Shown in pieces: positions 8,031 to 16,846 of a DNA stretch of 64,000 bases. The notes under the pieces were generated by a model, which was given only the letters and a program-made list of their open reading frames with translations, did not search any database and was not told the origin of the DNA. Positions within the stretch are counted from its first letter, which is position 1; every line of letters starts with the position of its first letter. Source of the stretch: Caballeronia sp. TF1N1 (GTDB taxonomy: Bacteria > Pseudomonadota > Gammaproteobacteria > Burkholderiales > Burkholderiaceae). Both the position numbers and the translations under genes were made by a program. Location of the stretch: assembly GCF_022878925.1 (NCBI RefSeq), contig NZ_CP084626.1, positions 2,914,001 to 2,978,000 on the forward strand. The letters run 5' to 3'.

Positions 8031-10469
8031 ATGAGAAGACAACCTATCGCACTGCGTCGCATCGCGACGGCACTGCTGGCGGCGGGACTTATCGTCGCGC
8101 AAGCCGCGCACGCGCAAGTGACATTGAATTTCGTCAACGCCGATATCGACCAGGTCGCAAAGGCGATCGGCGCCGCCACTGGCAAGACAATCATCGTCGA
8201 TCCCCGGGTGAAGGGGCAGTTGAACCTCGTCTCGGAAAATCCGGTACCCGAGGATCAGGCGCTGAAGACATTGCAAGCCTCACTGCGCATGCAGGGTTTT
8301 GCGCTGGTGCAGGATCACGGTGTATTGAAAGTCGTGCCCGAGGCCGACGCCAAGCTGCAGGGCGTGCCGACCTATGTCGGCAACTCGCCTGCCGCGCGAG
8401 GCGATCAGGTCATCACGCAGGTGTTCCAGTTACGCAATGAATCGGCCAATAACATTTTGCCGGTGTTGCGCCCGCTGATCTCGCCGAACAACACCATCGC
8501 GGCCTATCCCGGCAACAACACGCTCGTGGTCACCGACTACGCCGACAACGTGCGGCGGATCGCCGGAATCATCGCGGGTATCGATACCGCCGCCGGGCGC
8601 GAGGTGGACTTGGTCCAGCTGAAGAACGCGAACGCGATCGACGTGGCCGACCAGATGAACAAGCTGCTCGACCCCGGCACGATCGGCAGCACGGACGCCA
8701 CGCTCAAGGTCGTCGTCACCGCCGACCCGCGCACCAACTCGCTGATGTTCCGCGCTTCCAGCAGCGCGCGGCTCGAAGCCGCGAAAACGTTAGCGAAGAA
8801 GCTGGACTCGCCGACTTCGCAGCCGGGCAACATGCACGTCGTGGCGTTGCGCAACGCCGACGCCACGCGTCTTGCCAGAACCCTGCGCGGCATGATGGGC
8901 AAGGGCAACGGCAGCAGCAACGACAACTCGTCGAGCAATTCGAACTCGAACTCGTCGAATTCGTTCGGCCAGAGCGGCGGGCTCGGCAATTCGTCGAACT
9001 CCACCGGCACGTCGGGCGTGCCGCCGTTGCCAGGCGGTTTTGGCGGCAACAGCAGTTCGGGCAGCGGCAGTAACCCGATGTCGGGATCGGGCGGCAATCG
9101 CGACAGCGGTTTCTCGTCGAACAAGGACAGCGACAACGGCAACGACTCGGGCGGCGGCATGATCCAGGCGGATTCGGCGACGAATTCGCTCATCATCACC
9201 GCAGCGGACCCGGTCTATCGGAACCTGCGCGCCGTGATCGACCAGCTCGACGCGCGCCGCGCGCAGGTCTATATCGAAGCGCTGATCGTCGAGCTCTCGG
9301 CCACCACCGGGGCCAATCTTGGCATTCAATGGCAGGGTCTGCTGCTTTCGAACGGCGGCAACAACGCGGTGTACGGCAGCACGAGCTTCGGCTCGGGCAA
9401 TACCAACATCTTCGATTTGACCGTGCAGGGCGCAGCCGTCGCGCAAAACACGTCGGCGATCACCGCTTCGACGGGTCTTTTGGCGAACGGCCTGAACATT
9501 GGCTTGCTGCACCGCTTCGGCAATCTGTTCGGTCTCGGCGGTCTCTTGCAGGCGTTGTCCACGTCCGCCGACGCCAACATCCTCTCCACGCCAAACCTGA
9601 TCACGCTCGACAACGAGGAAGCGAAAATCGTCGTCGGCCAGAACGTGCCGGTGGTAACGGGCTCCTACGCCACGCCGACCGCCAACGCCGCGACGTCGGT
9701 GACGGCGTTCAACACGTTCGACCGCCGCGACGTCGGCGTGACCTTGCACGTCAAGCCGCAGATCACCGACGGCGGCGTGCTCAAGATGCAGATCTATCAG
9801 GAAGATTCGAGCGTCGATGCCACGACCAAGACCGATCCGGGTGGCGTGACCATCAACACGCGCTCCGTGCAGTCGACCATTCTCGCGGACGATGGCGAAA
9901 TCGTCGTGCTGGGCGGCTTGATGCAGGATCAGTACAACAATAACAACAGCAAGATTCCGCTTCTGGGCGACATCCCGTTCATCGGCAGCCTGTTCCGCAG
10001 CGAAAGCAAGACGCGCACGAAGACCAACCTGATGGTGTTCTTGCGCCCAGTGATCGTGCGCGATCAGGCGACGGCTTCGCAGATCGCCAACACGCGCTAC
10101 GACTACATGCGCCAACAACAATACGGCTCGACCACGGACAACCGCCTGATTCGCGATCAGAACGTGCCGGTCATGCCGCCGAAGCCGCTTGGACCGAGCG
10201 AAGGCGGTGGCGCCCCGGCCCAGAATCTGCTGGACTGGAGCAACCTGACGCGCGGTACGCCGAGCACGACGCTGCCCCAGGACCCGAACGCGGGTCCTGC
10301 GCCGCAGCCGTATCAGCAAGCGCCGCAGCGTTCGGAGTTGCCGCAGCCGCAGCAGCCGCCGTACGGCAATGCGCCAACCAATTACGCGGTGCCCAACAAT
10401 CAGCCGAGCACCACGCCGCTAGATAACAGTTCGAGCAATTCGAACAGTTCGTCAGGAGCACGGCCGTGA
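8031..10469 (+). CDS. gspD: type II secretion secretin GspD
   Basis: 812 residues from ATG 8031. The frame is open further upstream, but this start gives a clean Sec signal peptide ending at AHA28. After it come the N0 domain (VTLNFVNADIDQVAKAIG), N1-N3 repeats and the secretin C-domain with GGLMQDQ and IPFIGSLFRSE. GspD makes the outer-membrane channel through which folded exoproteins leave. A long Gly/Ser/Asn-rich insert interrupts N3 at about residues 290-377, and a Pro/Gln/Asn-rich tail of about 120 residues follows the secretin domain. It heads the gsp cluster and overlaps gspE by 4 bp, so expression is coupled. No pilotin gene was recognised nearby. Confidence 0.97.
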   Translation: MRRQPIALRRIATALLAAGLIVAQAAHAQVTLNFVNADIDQVAKAIGAATGKTIIVDPRVKGQLNLVSENPVPEDQALKTLQASLRMQGFALVQDHGVLKVVPEADAKLQGVPTYVGNSPAARGDQVITQVFQLRNESANNILPVLRPLISPNNTIAAYPGNNTLVVTDYADNVRRIAGIIAGIDTAAGREVDLVQLKNANAIDVADQMNKLLDPGTIGSTDATLKVVVTADPRTNSLMFRASSSARLEAAKTLAKKLDSPTSQPGNMHVVALRNADATRLARTLRGMMGKGNGSSNDNSSSNSNSNSSNSFGQSGGLGNSSNSTGTSGVPPLPGGFGGNSSSGSGSNPMSGSGGNRDSGFSSNKDSDNGNDSGGGMIQADSATNSLIITAADPVYRNLRAVIDQLDARRAQVYIEALIVELSATTGANLGIQWQGLLLSNGGNNAVYGSTSFGSGNTNIFDLTVQGAAVAQNTSAITASTGLLANGLNIGLLHRFGNLFGLGGLLQALSTSADANILSTPNLITLDNEEAKIVVGQNVPVVTGSYATPTANAATSVTAFNTFDRRDVGVTLHVKPQITDGGVLKMQIYQEDSSVDATTKTDPGGVTINTRSVQSTILADDGEIVVLGGLMQDQYNNNNSKIPLLGDIPFIGSLFRSESKTRTKTNLMVFLRPVIVRDQATASQIANTRYDYMRQQQYGSTTDNRLIRDQNVPVMPPKPLGPSEGGGAPAQNLLDWSNLTRGTPSTTLPQDPNAGPAPQPYQQAPQRSELPQPQQPPYGNAPTNYAVPNNQPSTTPLDNSSSNSNSSSGARP

Positions 10470-11977
10470 ATACGCTGAACGCCGAAGCCGATCGCACGAA
10501 TCTCGCCCACAACGCTGAAGCGCCGGCCGCAGCGTCGCCGCTCGCGGCCAGGCTCGTGCCTTACAGCTTCGCGCGAACCGGGCAGATACTGCTCGCGCAT
10601 CAGCATGCGGACAACATCGAGGTTTGGATCAGCGAGCGCACGTCCGACGCCGCGCTCGCGGAAGTCGCGCGCAATTTCGGGGCGCTGTCCATCCAGCGCA
10701 AATCCGCCGATGAACTGGCCGCCGCCATCAATTCCGCCTATGCGCGCAACGACGGCAGCGCGGCGCAGGTTGTCGGCGAAGTGGAAGGGGAAGTCGATCT
10801 CTCGCGCCTGATGCAGGACATTCCGGAAGTCGAGGACCTGCTGGAATCGGAAGACGACGCGCCGATCATCCGCATGATCAACGCGCTTCTGACGCAGGCG
10901 GCGCGCGAACAGGCGTCGGACATACACATAGAGCCGTTCGAGAACGCGTCGGTCGTGCGTTTTCGCGTGGACGGTACGTTGCGCGACGTCGTGCGCCCGA
11001 AGAAAGCGCTGCACGGCGCGCTGATCTCGCGGATCAAGATCATGGCGCAGCTCGATATCGCCGAGAAACGTCTGCCGCAGGACGGGCGCATTACCTTGCG
11101 TGTGGGCGGGCGTCCGGTCGATGTGCGCGTGTCGACGCTGCCGACCGGACACGGCGAACGCGCGGTGCTGCGTCTGCTCGAAAAAGACGCGCAACGCCTG
11201 AACCTCGAAAAGCTCGGCATGGCGCGCGACACGCTCGTGAACTTCGACAAGCTGATCGGCCGTCCGCACGGCATCGTGCTCGTCACCGGGCCGACGGGCT
11301 CGGGCAAGACCACGACGCTTTATGCGGCCATGTCGCGGCTTGAGACCACCACCACCAACATCATGACGGTGGAAGATCCGATCGAATACGACTTGTCGGG
11401 TATTGGCCAGACGCAGGTGAACGAGCGCATCGGCATGACCTTCGCGCGCGCGCTGCGTTCCATTTTGCGGCAGGACCCGGACATCATCATGATCGGGGAA
11501 ATTCGCGACCTGGAGACGGCGCAGATCGCGGTGCAGGCGTCGCTCACGGGTCACCTGGTGCTTGCGACCTTGCACACGAACGACGCCGCTTCGGCCGTCA
11601 CGCGTCTCACCGATATGGGCGTGGAGCCGTATCTGCTCGCATCGTCGCTGCTCGGCGTGCTGGCGCAGCGGCTCGTGCGGCAACTGTGTCCGGTGTGCAA
11701 GGAAGAGCGCGTCGAGGAAGACGGCGTGACGCATTGGCATCCGGTGGGCTGCGACCGCTGCGGCCAGTCGGGTTACGCAGGACGCCGCGGCGTCTACGAA
11801 CTTCTGCTGATGGACGATGAAATCCGTCCGCTGATCCACCGCAACGCCGCCGATGCCGAAATTCTCGCGGCGGGCCGCAAGCAAGGCATGCGCACGCTGC
11901 GCGAGGACGGCAACCGCTGGCTCGCGACCGGCGTGACGTCGCTCGAAGAAGTGCTGCGCGTGACGGGCGGAGATTAA
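10466..11977 (+). CDS. gspE: type II secretion ATPase GspE
   Basis: 503 residues with a GTG start inside the gspD stop (GTGA) and an AGGAG site in front. It has the N1E-like N-terminal part, then Walker A GPTGSGKTTT near residue 275, the Asp/His boxes and a tetracysteine zinc site (C408, C411, C429, C432). GspE is the cytoplasmic hexameric ATPase that drives pseudopilus growth through GspF and GspL. It is about the usual length. Five bp separate it from gspF. Confidence 0.98.
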   Translation: MNTLNAEADRTNLAHNAEAPAAASPLAARLVPYSFARTGQILLAHQHADNIEVWISERTSDAALAEVARNFGALSIQRKSADELAAAINSAYARNDGSAAQVVGEVEGEVDLSRLMQDIPEVEDLLESEDDAPIIRMINALLTQAAREQASDIHIEPFENASVVRFRVDGTLRDVVRPKKALHGALISRIKIMAQLDIAEKRLPQDGRITLRVGGRPVDVRVSTLPTGHGERAVLRLLEKDAQRLNLEKLGMARDTLVNFDKLIGRPHGIVLVTGPTGSGKTTTLYAAMSRLETTTTNIMTVEDPIEYDLSGIGQTQVNERIGMTFARALRSILRQDPDIIMIGEIRDLETAQIAVQASLTGHLVLATLHTNDAASAVTRLTDMGVEPYLLASSLLGVLAQRLVRQLCPVCKEERVEEDGVTHWHPVGCDRCGQSGYAGRRGVYELLLMDDEIRPLIHRNAADAEILAAGRKQGMRTLREDGNRWLATGVTSLEEVLRVTGGD

Positions 11978-11982
11978 CGCGT

Positions 11983-13200
11983 ATGCCGGCTTTCCGTTTC
12001 GAAGCGATCGACCACGCGGGCAAGACGCAAAAGGGCGTGCTCGATGCCGACAGCGCCCGCGCCGCGCGCAGCCAGTTGCGCACGCAAGGTCTGACGCCGC
12101 TTATCGTCGAGGCGGCGGGTACGCGGACGCGCGGCGAACGGCAGCAACGCCTTTCGCTCGGGCGGCGTCTGTCGCAGCGCGAGCAGGCCATTCTCACGCG
12201 TCAGCTCGCGAGCCTCTTGATCGCGGGTTTGCCGCTCGGCGAAACGCTCGCGGTTCTGACCGAGCAGTCCGAGCGCGATTACATCCGCGAACTCATGGCC
12301 GCGATCCGCGCCGAAGTGCTCGGCGGGCATTCGTTCGCCAATGCGCTGGCGCAGCATCCGAAAGACTTCCCCGAGATCTATCGCGCGCTCGTCGCGGCGG
12401 GCGAGCATACCGGCAAGCTGGGTCTCGTGCTCTCCCGTCTCGCGGACTACATCGAGCAACGCAATGCGCTGAAACAGAAGATCATTCTGGCGTTTACGTA
12501 TCCGGGTATCGTGACGATCATCGCGCTTGGCATCGTCACGTTTCTTTTGAGTTATGTCGTGCCGCAGGTTGTGAACGTGTTCGCCAGCACCAAGCAGGCG
12601 CTGCCCGTTCTCACCGTGATGATGATGGCGCTCTCCGCGTTCGTGCGAAATTACTGGTGGGCCATGCTGATCGGCGTCGCGCTTTTCGCGTGGATCGTCA
12701 AGAGCATTCTCGCGCGGCCCGGGCCGCGCATGGCGTTCGACCGCTGGCTGCTCACCGCGCCGCTCATCGGCAAATTGGTGCGCGGCTATAACACCGTGCG
12801 CTTTGCCAGCACGCTCGCCATTCTGACGGCCGCCGGCGTGCCGATCCTGCGCGCGCTGCAGGCCGCGGGCGAAACCCTGAGCAACCGGGCAATGAGCAAT
12901 AACGTCGACGACGCCATCGTGCGCGTGCGCGAAGGTTCGTCGCTGTCGCGCGCGCTCGGCAACACGAAGACGTTTCCGCCCGTGCTGGTGCATCTGATCC
13001 GCTCCGGCGAAGCCACCGGCGACGTCACCACCATGCTCGACCGCGCCTCCGAAGGCGAAGCGCGCGAACTCGAACGTCGCACGATGTTCCTGACGAGTCT
13101 GCTCGAACCGCTGCTCATTCTGGCGATGGGCGGCGTCGTGCTGGTGATCGTGCTCGCGGTGATGCTGCCGATCATCGAACTGAACAATCTGGTGCAGTAA
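11983..13200 (+). CDS. gspF: type II secretion inner-membrane platform protein GspF
   Basis: 405 residues with two repeated T2SSF domains and three membrane spans (near 170-195, 220-240 and 375-400), the standard GspF build. It is the polytopic core of the assembly platform that couples GspE motion to the pseudopilus. Recognisable blocks include LASLLIAGLPLGETL and the second-repeat VHLIRSGEATG. Its stop codon shares one base with the start of gspC. Confidence 0.97.
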   Translation: MPAFRFEAIDHAGKTQKGVLDADSARAARSQLRTQGLTPLIVEAAGTRTRGERQQRLSLGRRLSQREQAILTRQLASLLIAGLPLGETLAVLTEQSERDYIRELMAAIRAEVLGGHSFANALAQHPKDFPEIYRALVAAGEHTGKLGLVLSRLADYIEQRNALKQKIILAFTYPGIVTIIALGIVTFLLSYVVPQVVNVFASTKQALPVLTVMMMALSAFVRNYWWAMLIGVALFAWIVKSILARPGPRMAFDRWLLTAPLIGKLVRGYNTVRFASTLAILTAAGVPILRALQAAGETLSNRAMSNNVDDAIVRVREGSSLSRALGNTKTFPPVLVHLIRSGEATGDVTTMLDRASEGEARELERRTMFLTSLLEPLLILAMGGVVLVIVLAVMLPIIELNNLVQ

Positions 13201-13613
13201 TGAACAGCCTGCAAATTCGCCTGATATCGCTCGCCGCCCTCGCGCTCTTTTGCGTGACCGTGACGTACTGGGTCGTCACGCTGACCTCGCGGCAGACCGC
13301 GCCCTTGCCCGCTGCCGCCGCCACGCGCACGCCGTCGGTGGAACAGGCCGCGACTATTTTCGGCGGACAACTGGAACGGCAAGCGAATCAGGATGTGCAT
13401 CTGTTCGGCATCCTGGCCCTGCAGCACGGCGCGGCGGCTATCGTCAGTTATGGCGGCGAGCCGGCCCGCGCGATCTCGCTCGGCGGTCCGCTCACGCAAG
13501 GCGTGAAGCTTTCGGAAGTGCGCGCGCGTTCGATCATCATCGATCGTAACGGCTCGAAGTCGGAGATCTTCCTGCCGCAGATGCCTCCTGGACCGACGAT
13601 CTACGTGCGCTAA
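13200..13613 (+). CDS. gspC: short GspC-like type II secretion protein
   Basis: 137 residues starting on the last base of the gspF stop. It has a single membrane span (about 8-26) and a homology-region domain ending in FLPQMPPGPTIYVR. Classical GspC is about 270 residues or more and carries a C-terminal PDZ or coiled-coil domain after the HR domain; none is present here. GspC links the inner-membrane platform to the N0 domain of GspD. Its place after gspF rather than before gspD is typical of Burkholderia. No frameshift was seen: the reading frame ends cleanly and the next 117 bp do not encode a PDZ domain. Confidence 0.85.
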   Translation: MNSLQIRLISLAALALFCVTVTYWVVTLTSRQTAPLPAAAATRTPSVEQAATIFGGQLERQANQDVHLFGILALQHGAAAIVSYGGEPARAISLGGPLTQGVKLSEVRARSIIIDRNGSKSEIFLPQMPPGPTIYVR

Positions 13614-13730
13614 AGCGCCGCGCGGCGGGTTCGTTCGCGTGTTCATGCGAACGCGCTCGCTAGAATGCTCGGCGGGAATTTTCAATAACAGCGGGCGCAA
13701 GCCCCGGATTCATATCAAGAGGTAGTAGTC

Positions 13731-14189
13731 ATGCAATTGTGGACACAACGCCGCATGAACGTTGCAAAGGCGCGCCGTCAGGGCGGTTTCACGCTGATCG
13801 AAATCATGGTGGTGATCGCCATTCTCGGTATTCTCGCCGCGCTCATCGTGCCGAAGATCATGAGTCGTCCGGACGAGGCGCGCCGCGTCGCCGCGAAACA
13901 GGACATCGGCACCATCATGCAGGCGATGAAGCTGTATCGCCTGGACAACGGCCGTTATCCGACGCAAGAGCAGGGTTTGCGCGCGCTGATCGAGAAGCCG
14001 ACCACGGAACCGGCGCCGAACAACTGGAAGGACGGCGGCTATCTGGAACGTCTGCCGGCCGACCCGTGGGGCGCGCAGTATCAATATCTGAATCCGGGCG
14101 TACACGGCGAAATCGACGTGTTCAGCTACGGCGCGGACAACAAGGCGGGCGGCGACGGCAACGACGCCGACGTCGGTTCGTGGCAGTAA
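13731..14189 (+). CDS. gspG: major pseudopilin GspG
   Basis: 152 residues with a type IV prepilin signal: cleavage expected after G19, giving FTLIEIMVV with the conserved glutamate at mature position 5. The C-terminal domain has the GspG hallmarks (KLYRLDNGRYPTQEQGL, LPADPWGAQYQYLNPG, and a Ca2+-site region near FSYGADNKAGGDGND). GspG polymerises into the periplasmic pseudopilus. It is preceded by a 117-bp gap, the largest inside the gsp locus, with a TAGAAT at 13661-13666 as a possible -10 for a second promoter. The ribosome site AGAGGT is good. No prepilin peptidase (gspO/pilD) gene lies in the window. Confidence 0.97.
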   Translation: MQLWTQRRMNVAKARRQGGFTLIEIMVVIAILGILAALIVPKIMSRPDEARRVAAKQDIGTIMQAMKLYRLDNGRYPTQEQGLRALIEKPTTEPAPNNWKDGGYLERLPADPWGAQYQYLNPGVHGEIDVFSYGADNKAGGDGNDADVGSWQ

Positions 14190-14202
14190 TCTCATCGAAG
14201 GA

Positions 14203-14685
14203 ATGATCGTGGGCAGGCGCGATATGCATAGAGGCCGTGAAGCAGGCTTCACGCTGCTGGAAATGCTCGTCGTGCTGGTGATCGCGGGTCTGCTCGTGTC
14301 GCTGGCTTCGTTGCAGCTCACGCGCAATCCGCGCACCGACCTCAACGAGGAAGCGCAGCGTCTCGCGCTCCTGTTCGAATCCGCGGGCGACGAAGCGCAA
14401 GTGCGCGCGCGGCCCATCGCGTGGCAGCCTTACGACGGCGGTTTTCGCTTCGATATCCGCACCGAGGACGGCTGGCGTCCGCTGCGCGACGATCTGCTGC
14501 GGCCGCGTCCGTGGGAAGGCGGCGTGACGAGCGCGACGATCCAGTTTCTCGATTCCGACAAGTCGGCAAGCCGCCTCGTCTTCGGCACCGAAGCCATCGA
14601 CACGCCCATGGAAGTCACGCTCGTTTCGCCGGCAGGGCGCGCGACCATCGTCGGCAGCGGCAATGGCCGCTTTCAGGTGCGGTGA
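14203..14685 (+). CDS. gspH: minor pseudopilin GspH
   Basis: 160 residues with the prepilin cleavage site AG/FTLLEMLVVLVI near residue 15 and a C-terminal beta-rich domain as in GspH. The start is shown at ATG 14203; GTG 14209 has better spacing to the AAGGA site and may be the true one, with no effect on the mature protein. GspH is a minor pseudopilin in the fibre. The stop overlaps the gspI start by one base. Confidence 0.93.
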   Translation: MIVGRRDMHRGREAGFTLLEMLVVLVIAGLLVSLASLQLTRNPRTDLNEEAQRLALLFESAGDEAQVRARPIAWQPYDGGFRFDIRTEDGWRPLRDDLLRPRPWEGGVTSATIQFLDSDKSASRLVFGTEAIDTPMEVTLVSPAGRATIVGSGNGRFQVR

Positions 14686-15071
14686 TGTGCACCCGGCGGA
14701 AGGAACGCGGCTTCACGATGATCGAAGTGCTGGTTGCGCTGGCGATCATCGCGGTGGCGCTTGCCGCGTCGCTGAGGGCGGTCGGCGCGATTGCCAACGG
14801 CGAGGCGGATTTGCATCGGCGTCTGCTTGCCGGCTGGAGCGCGGACAACGAGCTCGCGCAGATTCGGCTGGCGCACACATTCCCGGAGATCGGCTCGCGC
14901 ACCTTCGAATGTTCGCAGGGCAACCTGAAGCTGGTCTGCACGCAGCGCGTCACCGCGACGCCCAACCCGATTTTCCGGCGCGTCGAGATGTTCGTCACGA
15001 CGCCGGGCCGTTCGGGCTATCTCGCGCAAATGGTCACGGTGGTGGCGAATGAAACGAATCGCTCCCTCTGA
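14685..15071 (+). CDS. gspI: minor pseudopilin GspI
   Basis: 128 residues from the ATG that overlaps the gspH stop. The prepilin site is RG/FTMIEVLVALAI with cleavage after G9 and Glu at mature position 5. The rest matches the short GspI fold (WSADNELAQIRL, then a two-cysteine segment). GspI nucleates the pseudopilus tip with GspJ and GspK. Its end overlaps gspJ by 23 bp. Confidence 0.95.
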   Translation: MCTRRKERGFTMIEVLVALAIIAVALAASLRAVGAIANGEADLHRRLLAGWSADNELAQIRLAHTFPEIGSRTFECSQGNLKLVCTQRVTATPNPIFRRVEMFVTTPGRSGYLAQMVTVVANETNRSL

Positions 15072-15720
15072 GGCCGCGAGGCAGCGCGGCTTTACGCTGC
15101 TGGAAATGTTGATCGCCATCGCCATTCTGGCGGTGATCGCGGTGCTGTCGTGGCGCGGGCTCGACTCCATCATCCGCGCCCGTGCGACCATCACCAATTC
15201 GATGGAAGACGAGCGCGTGGTCGCGCAGTTGTTCGACCAGATGCGTATCGACGCGCGTCAAGCCGCCACCGACGACGAAGCGGGTCAGCCCGCGGTGTCG
15301 ATCGACAACGGCTCGCTGCAGATCGTGCGCGGCATGTTCGCGGTCGGTGCGCCGCCACGCTTGCAGGTCGTGCGTTACCGTTTATCGGACGGACGCATCG
15401 TGCGCTTCGCGTCGCCGCCGCTCGCGAATGTGGGCGAAGTGCGGCGCGCGTTGTCATCGAGCGATAAGGCGGACGGCTGGAACGCGGTGCAGTTGATGGG
15501 CGGCGTGGCTTCGCTCGCCTCGCGCGTCTATATTCCGCAGAAAGGCTGGACCACGAGGATGAACGACGTGTTCTCGCAGATCAACGAGAACGACAACAAC
15601 CTGAAGGTGCCGCAGCTCGGCAACGCGCCGCTGCCGCGCGCGGTTTCGGGAATTCAGGTGGCGGTCGGCGCGCGCAATCTCGCCGTGCCGATCACGCGTG
15701 TATTCATGGTCGGAGAATGA
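15049..15720 (+). CDS. gspJ: minor pseudopilin GspJ
   Basis: 223 residues with prepilin site RG/FTLLEMLIAIAI after G14 and the GspJ pattern SWRGLDSIIRAR just beyond the hydrophobic stretch. It forms the pseudopilus tip complex with GspI and GspK. It overlaps gspI by 23 bp and gspK by 4 bp, which argues for coupled translation. Confidence 0.95.
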   Translation: MKRIAPSEAARQRGFTLLEMLIAIAILAVIAVLSWRGLDSIIRARATITNSMEDERVVAQLFDQMRIDARQAATDDEAGQPAVSIDNGSLQIVRGMFAVGAPPRLQVVRYRLSDGRIVRFASPPLANVGEVRRALSSSDKADGWNAVQLMGGVASLASRVYIPQKGWTTRMNDVFSQINENDNNLKVPQLGNAPLPRAVSGIQVAVGARNLAVPITRVFMVGE

Positions 15721-16829
15721 CGATGCGCGCCAGAAGCCGGAAAGAACGCGGAGTCGCGATCATCAGCGCGTTGCTGGTGGTCGCGCTGTCGGCCATTCTG
15801 GTGTCGGGCATGTTGTGGCGTCAGCAGGTGCAGGTGCGGCGTATCGAAAATCAGCGGCTGCTCGCGCAGGCGCAGTGGATTTCGCGTAGCGCGCTCGACT
15901 GGACGCGCCTCATTTTGCGCTCGGAAGCCGATACCTCGCCGACCGTCACGTATCTCGGCGGCGTGTGGGGTGTGCCCATCGCGAAGACGAAGCTGTCGGA
16001 CTTTCTCGGGCAGATTGGTGAAGTGCGTTCGCAGGAAGGCGCGCAGACGTTTCTGTCCGGATCGATTGAAGACGCGCAGGCGAAGTTCAATCTGCGCAAC
16101 CTCGTGTCGACGCCAACGCCGGGCGTACTGACCATCAACGTCGAACAGATTCAGGCGTTCCAGCGGCTGCTTACGCTTCTCGGCATCAACGGGTCGCTCG
16201 CGAAAACGGTGGCGCTGCAGATACGCGCGGGTCTCGCGCGGTCCGCGACGCGTTTTCAGACGCAAACGGGCAACAGCACCACGACGAGCACGACCACGCC
16301 GGAAGCGACCATCGCGGCGATTGCGCAGGGCGGCGGCACGGGCGGCGGCAATTTCACCGACGATCCCGGCCTGAAGGACGCGGATACCGACGCGCCCGTT
16401 GCGCCCTTGCAGATGATCAGCGTCGACTCGCTGCTCGACGTGCAGGGTTTCTCGCCGGAAGCCGTCGCTAAGCTCAGGCCGTTCGTCACCGTTCTGCCGA
16501 CGACGACCGCCGTGAACATGAACACCGCGCCCGCCGAAGTGGTCGCGGCCGTGGTGCCGGGAATGAATCTCTCGCAGGCGCAGGCGTTCGTCGCGCGCCG
16601 CGAGACGGTGTTCTTTCACGATACCGGCAACGTGCAGCTCGCGCTCACCGGCGCGGGCGTGAAGACCGCGACATCGATCGATCCCAGCGAGCTCGATGTC
16701 ACCACACGCTATTTCGTGATCCGTGGGCGCGTCGAACATGAGCGCGCGCAGCTGGAGCGCTCGACGCTCGTGTACCGCGATCCGACCACGCATACGACGC
16801 GCATCGTCTATACGCGCGACGCGCTTTAA
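15717..16829 (+). CDS. gspK: pseudopilin tip protein GspK
   Basis: 370 residues, the usual GspK length. The prepilin site RG/VAIISALLVVAL (cleaved after residue 12) lacks the position-5 glutamate, as is normal for GspK. The large alpha domain contains VNMNTAPAEV (helix-hairpin-helix-like block) and NLRNLV. GspK caps the pseudopilus. A low-complexity Thr/Gly-rich insert is visible near residues 180-215. Confidence 0.96.
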   Translation: MTMRARSRKERGVAIISALLVVALSAILVSGMLWRQQVQVRRIENQRLLAQAQWISRSALDWTRLILRSEADTSPTVTYLGGVWGVPIAKTKLSDFLGQIGEVRSQEGAQTFLSGSIEDAQAKFNLRNLVSTPTPGVLTINVEQIQAFQRLLTLLGINGSLAKTVALQIRAGLARSATRFQTQTGNSTTTSTTTPEATIAAIAQGGGTGGGNFTDDPGLKDADTDAPVAPLQMISVDSLLDVQGFSPEAVAKLRPFVTVLPTTTAVNMNTAPAEVVAAVVPGMNLSQAQAFVARRETVFFHDTGNVQLALTGAGVKTATSIDPSELDVTTRYFVIRGRVEHERAQLERSTLVYRDPTTHTTRIVYTRDAL

Positions 16830-16846
16830 ATGAGAGGAAGTGGCCT

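Noticed and set aside
8790..10319. A 509-codon open frame opposite gspD
   Set aside because: It is Arg/His/Val-rich, has no family features or ribosome site and is a mirror of a well-supported gene; GC-rich third positions keep antisense frames open. Many similar long frames opposite other genes were dropped for the same reason.
13614..13730. Missing C-terminal PDZ domain of GspC hidden by a frameshift
   Set aside because: The 117 bp after gspC hold no PDZ-like coding in any frame and look like a short promoter region for gspG.
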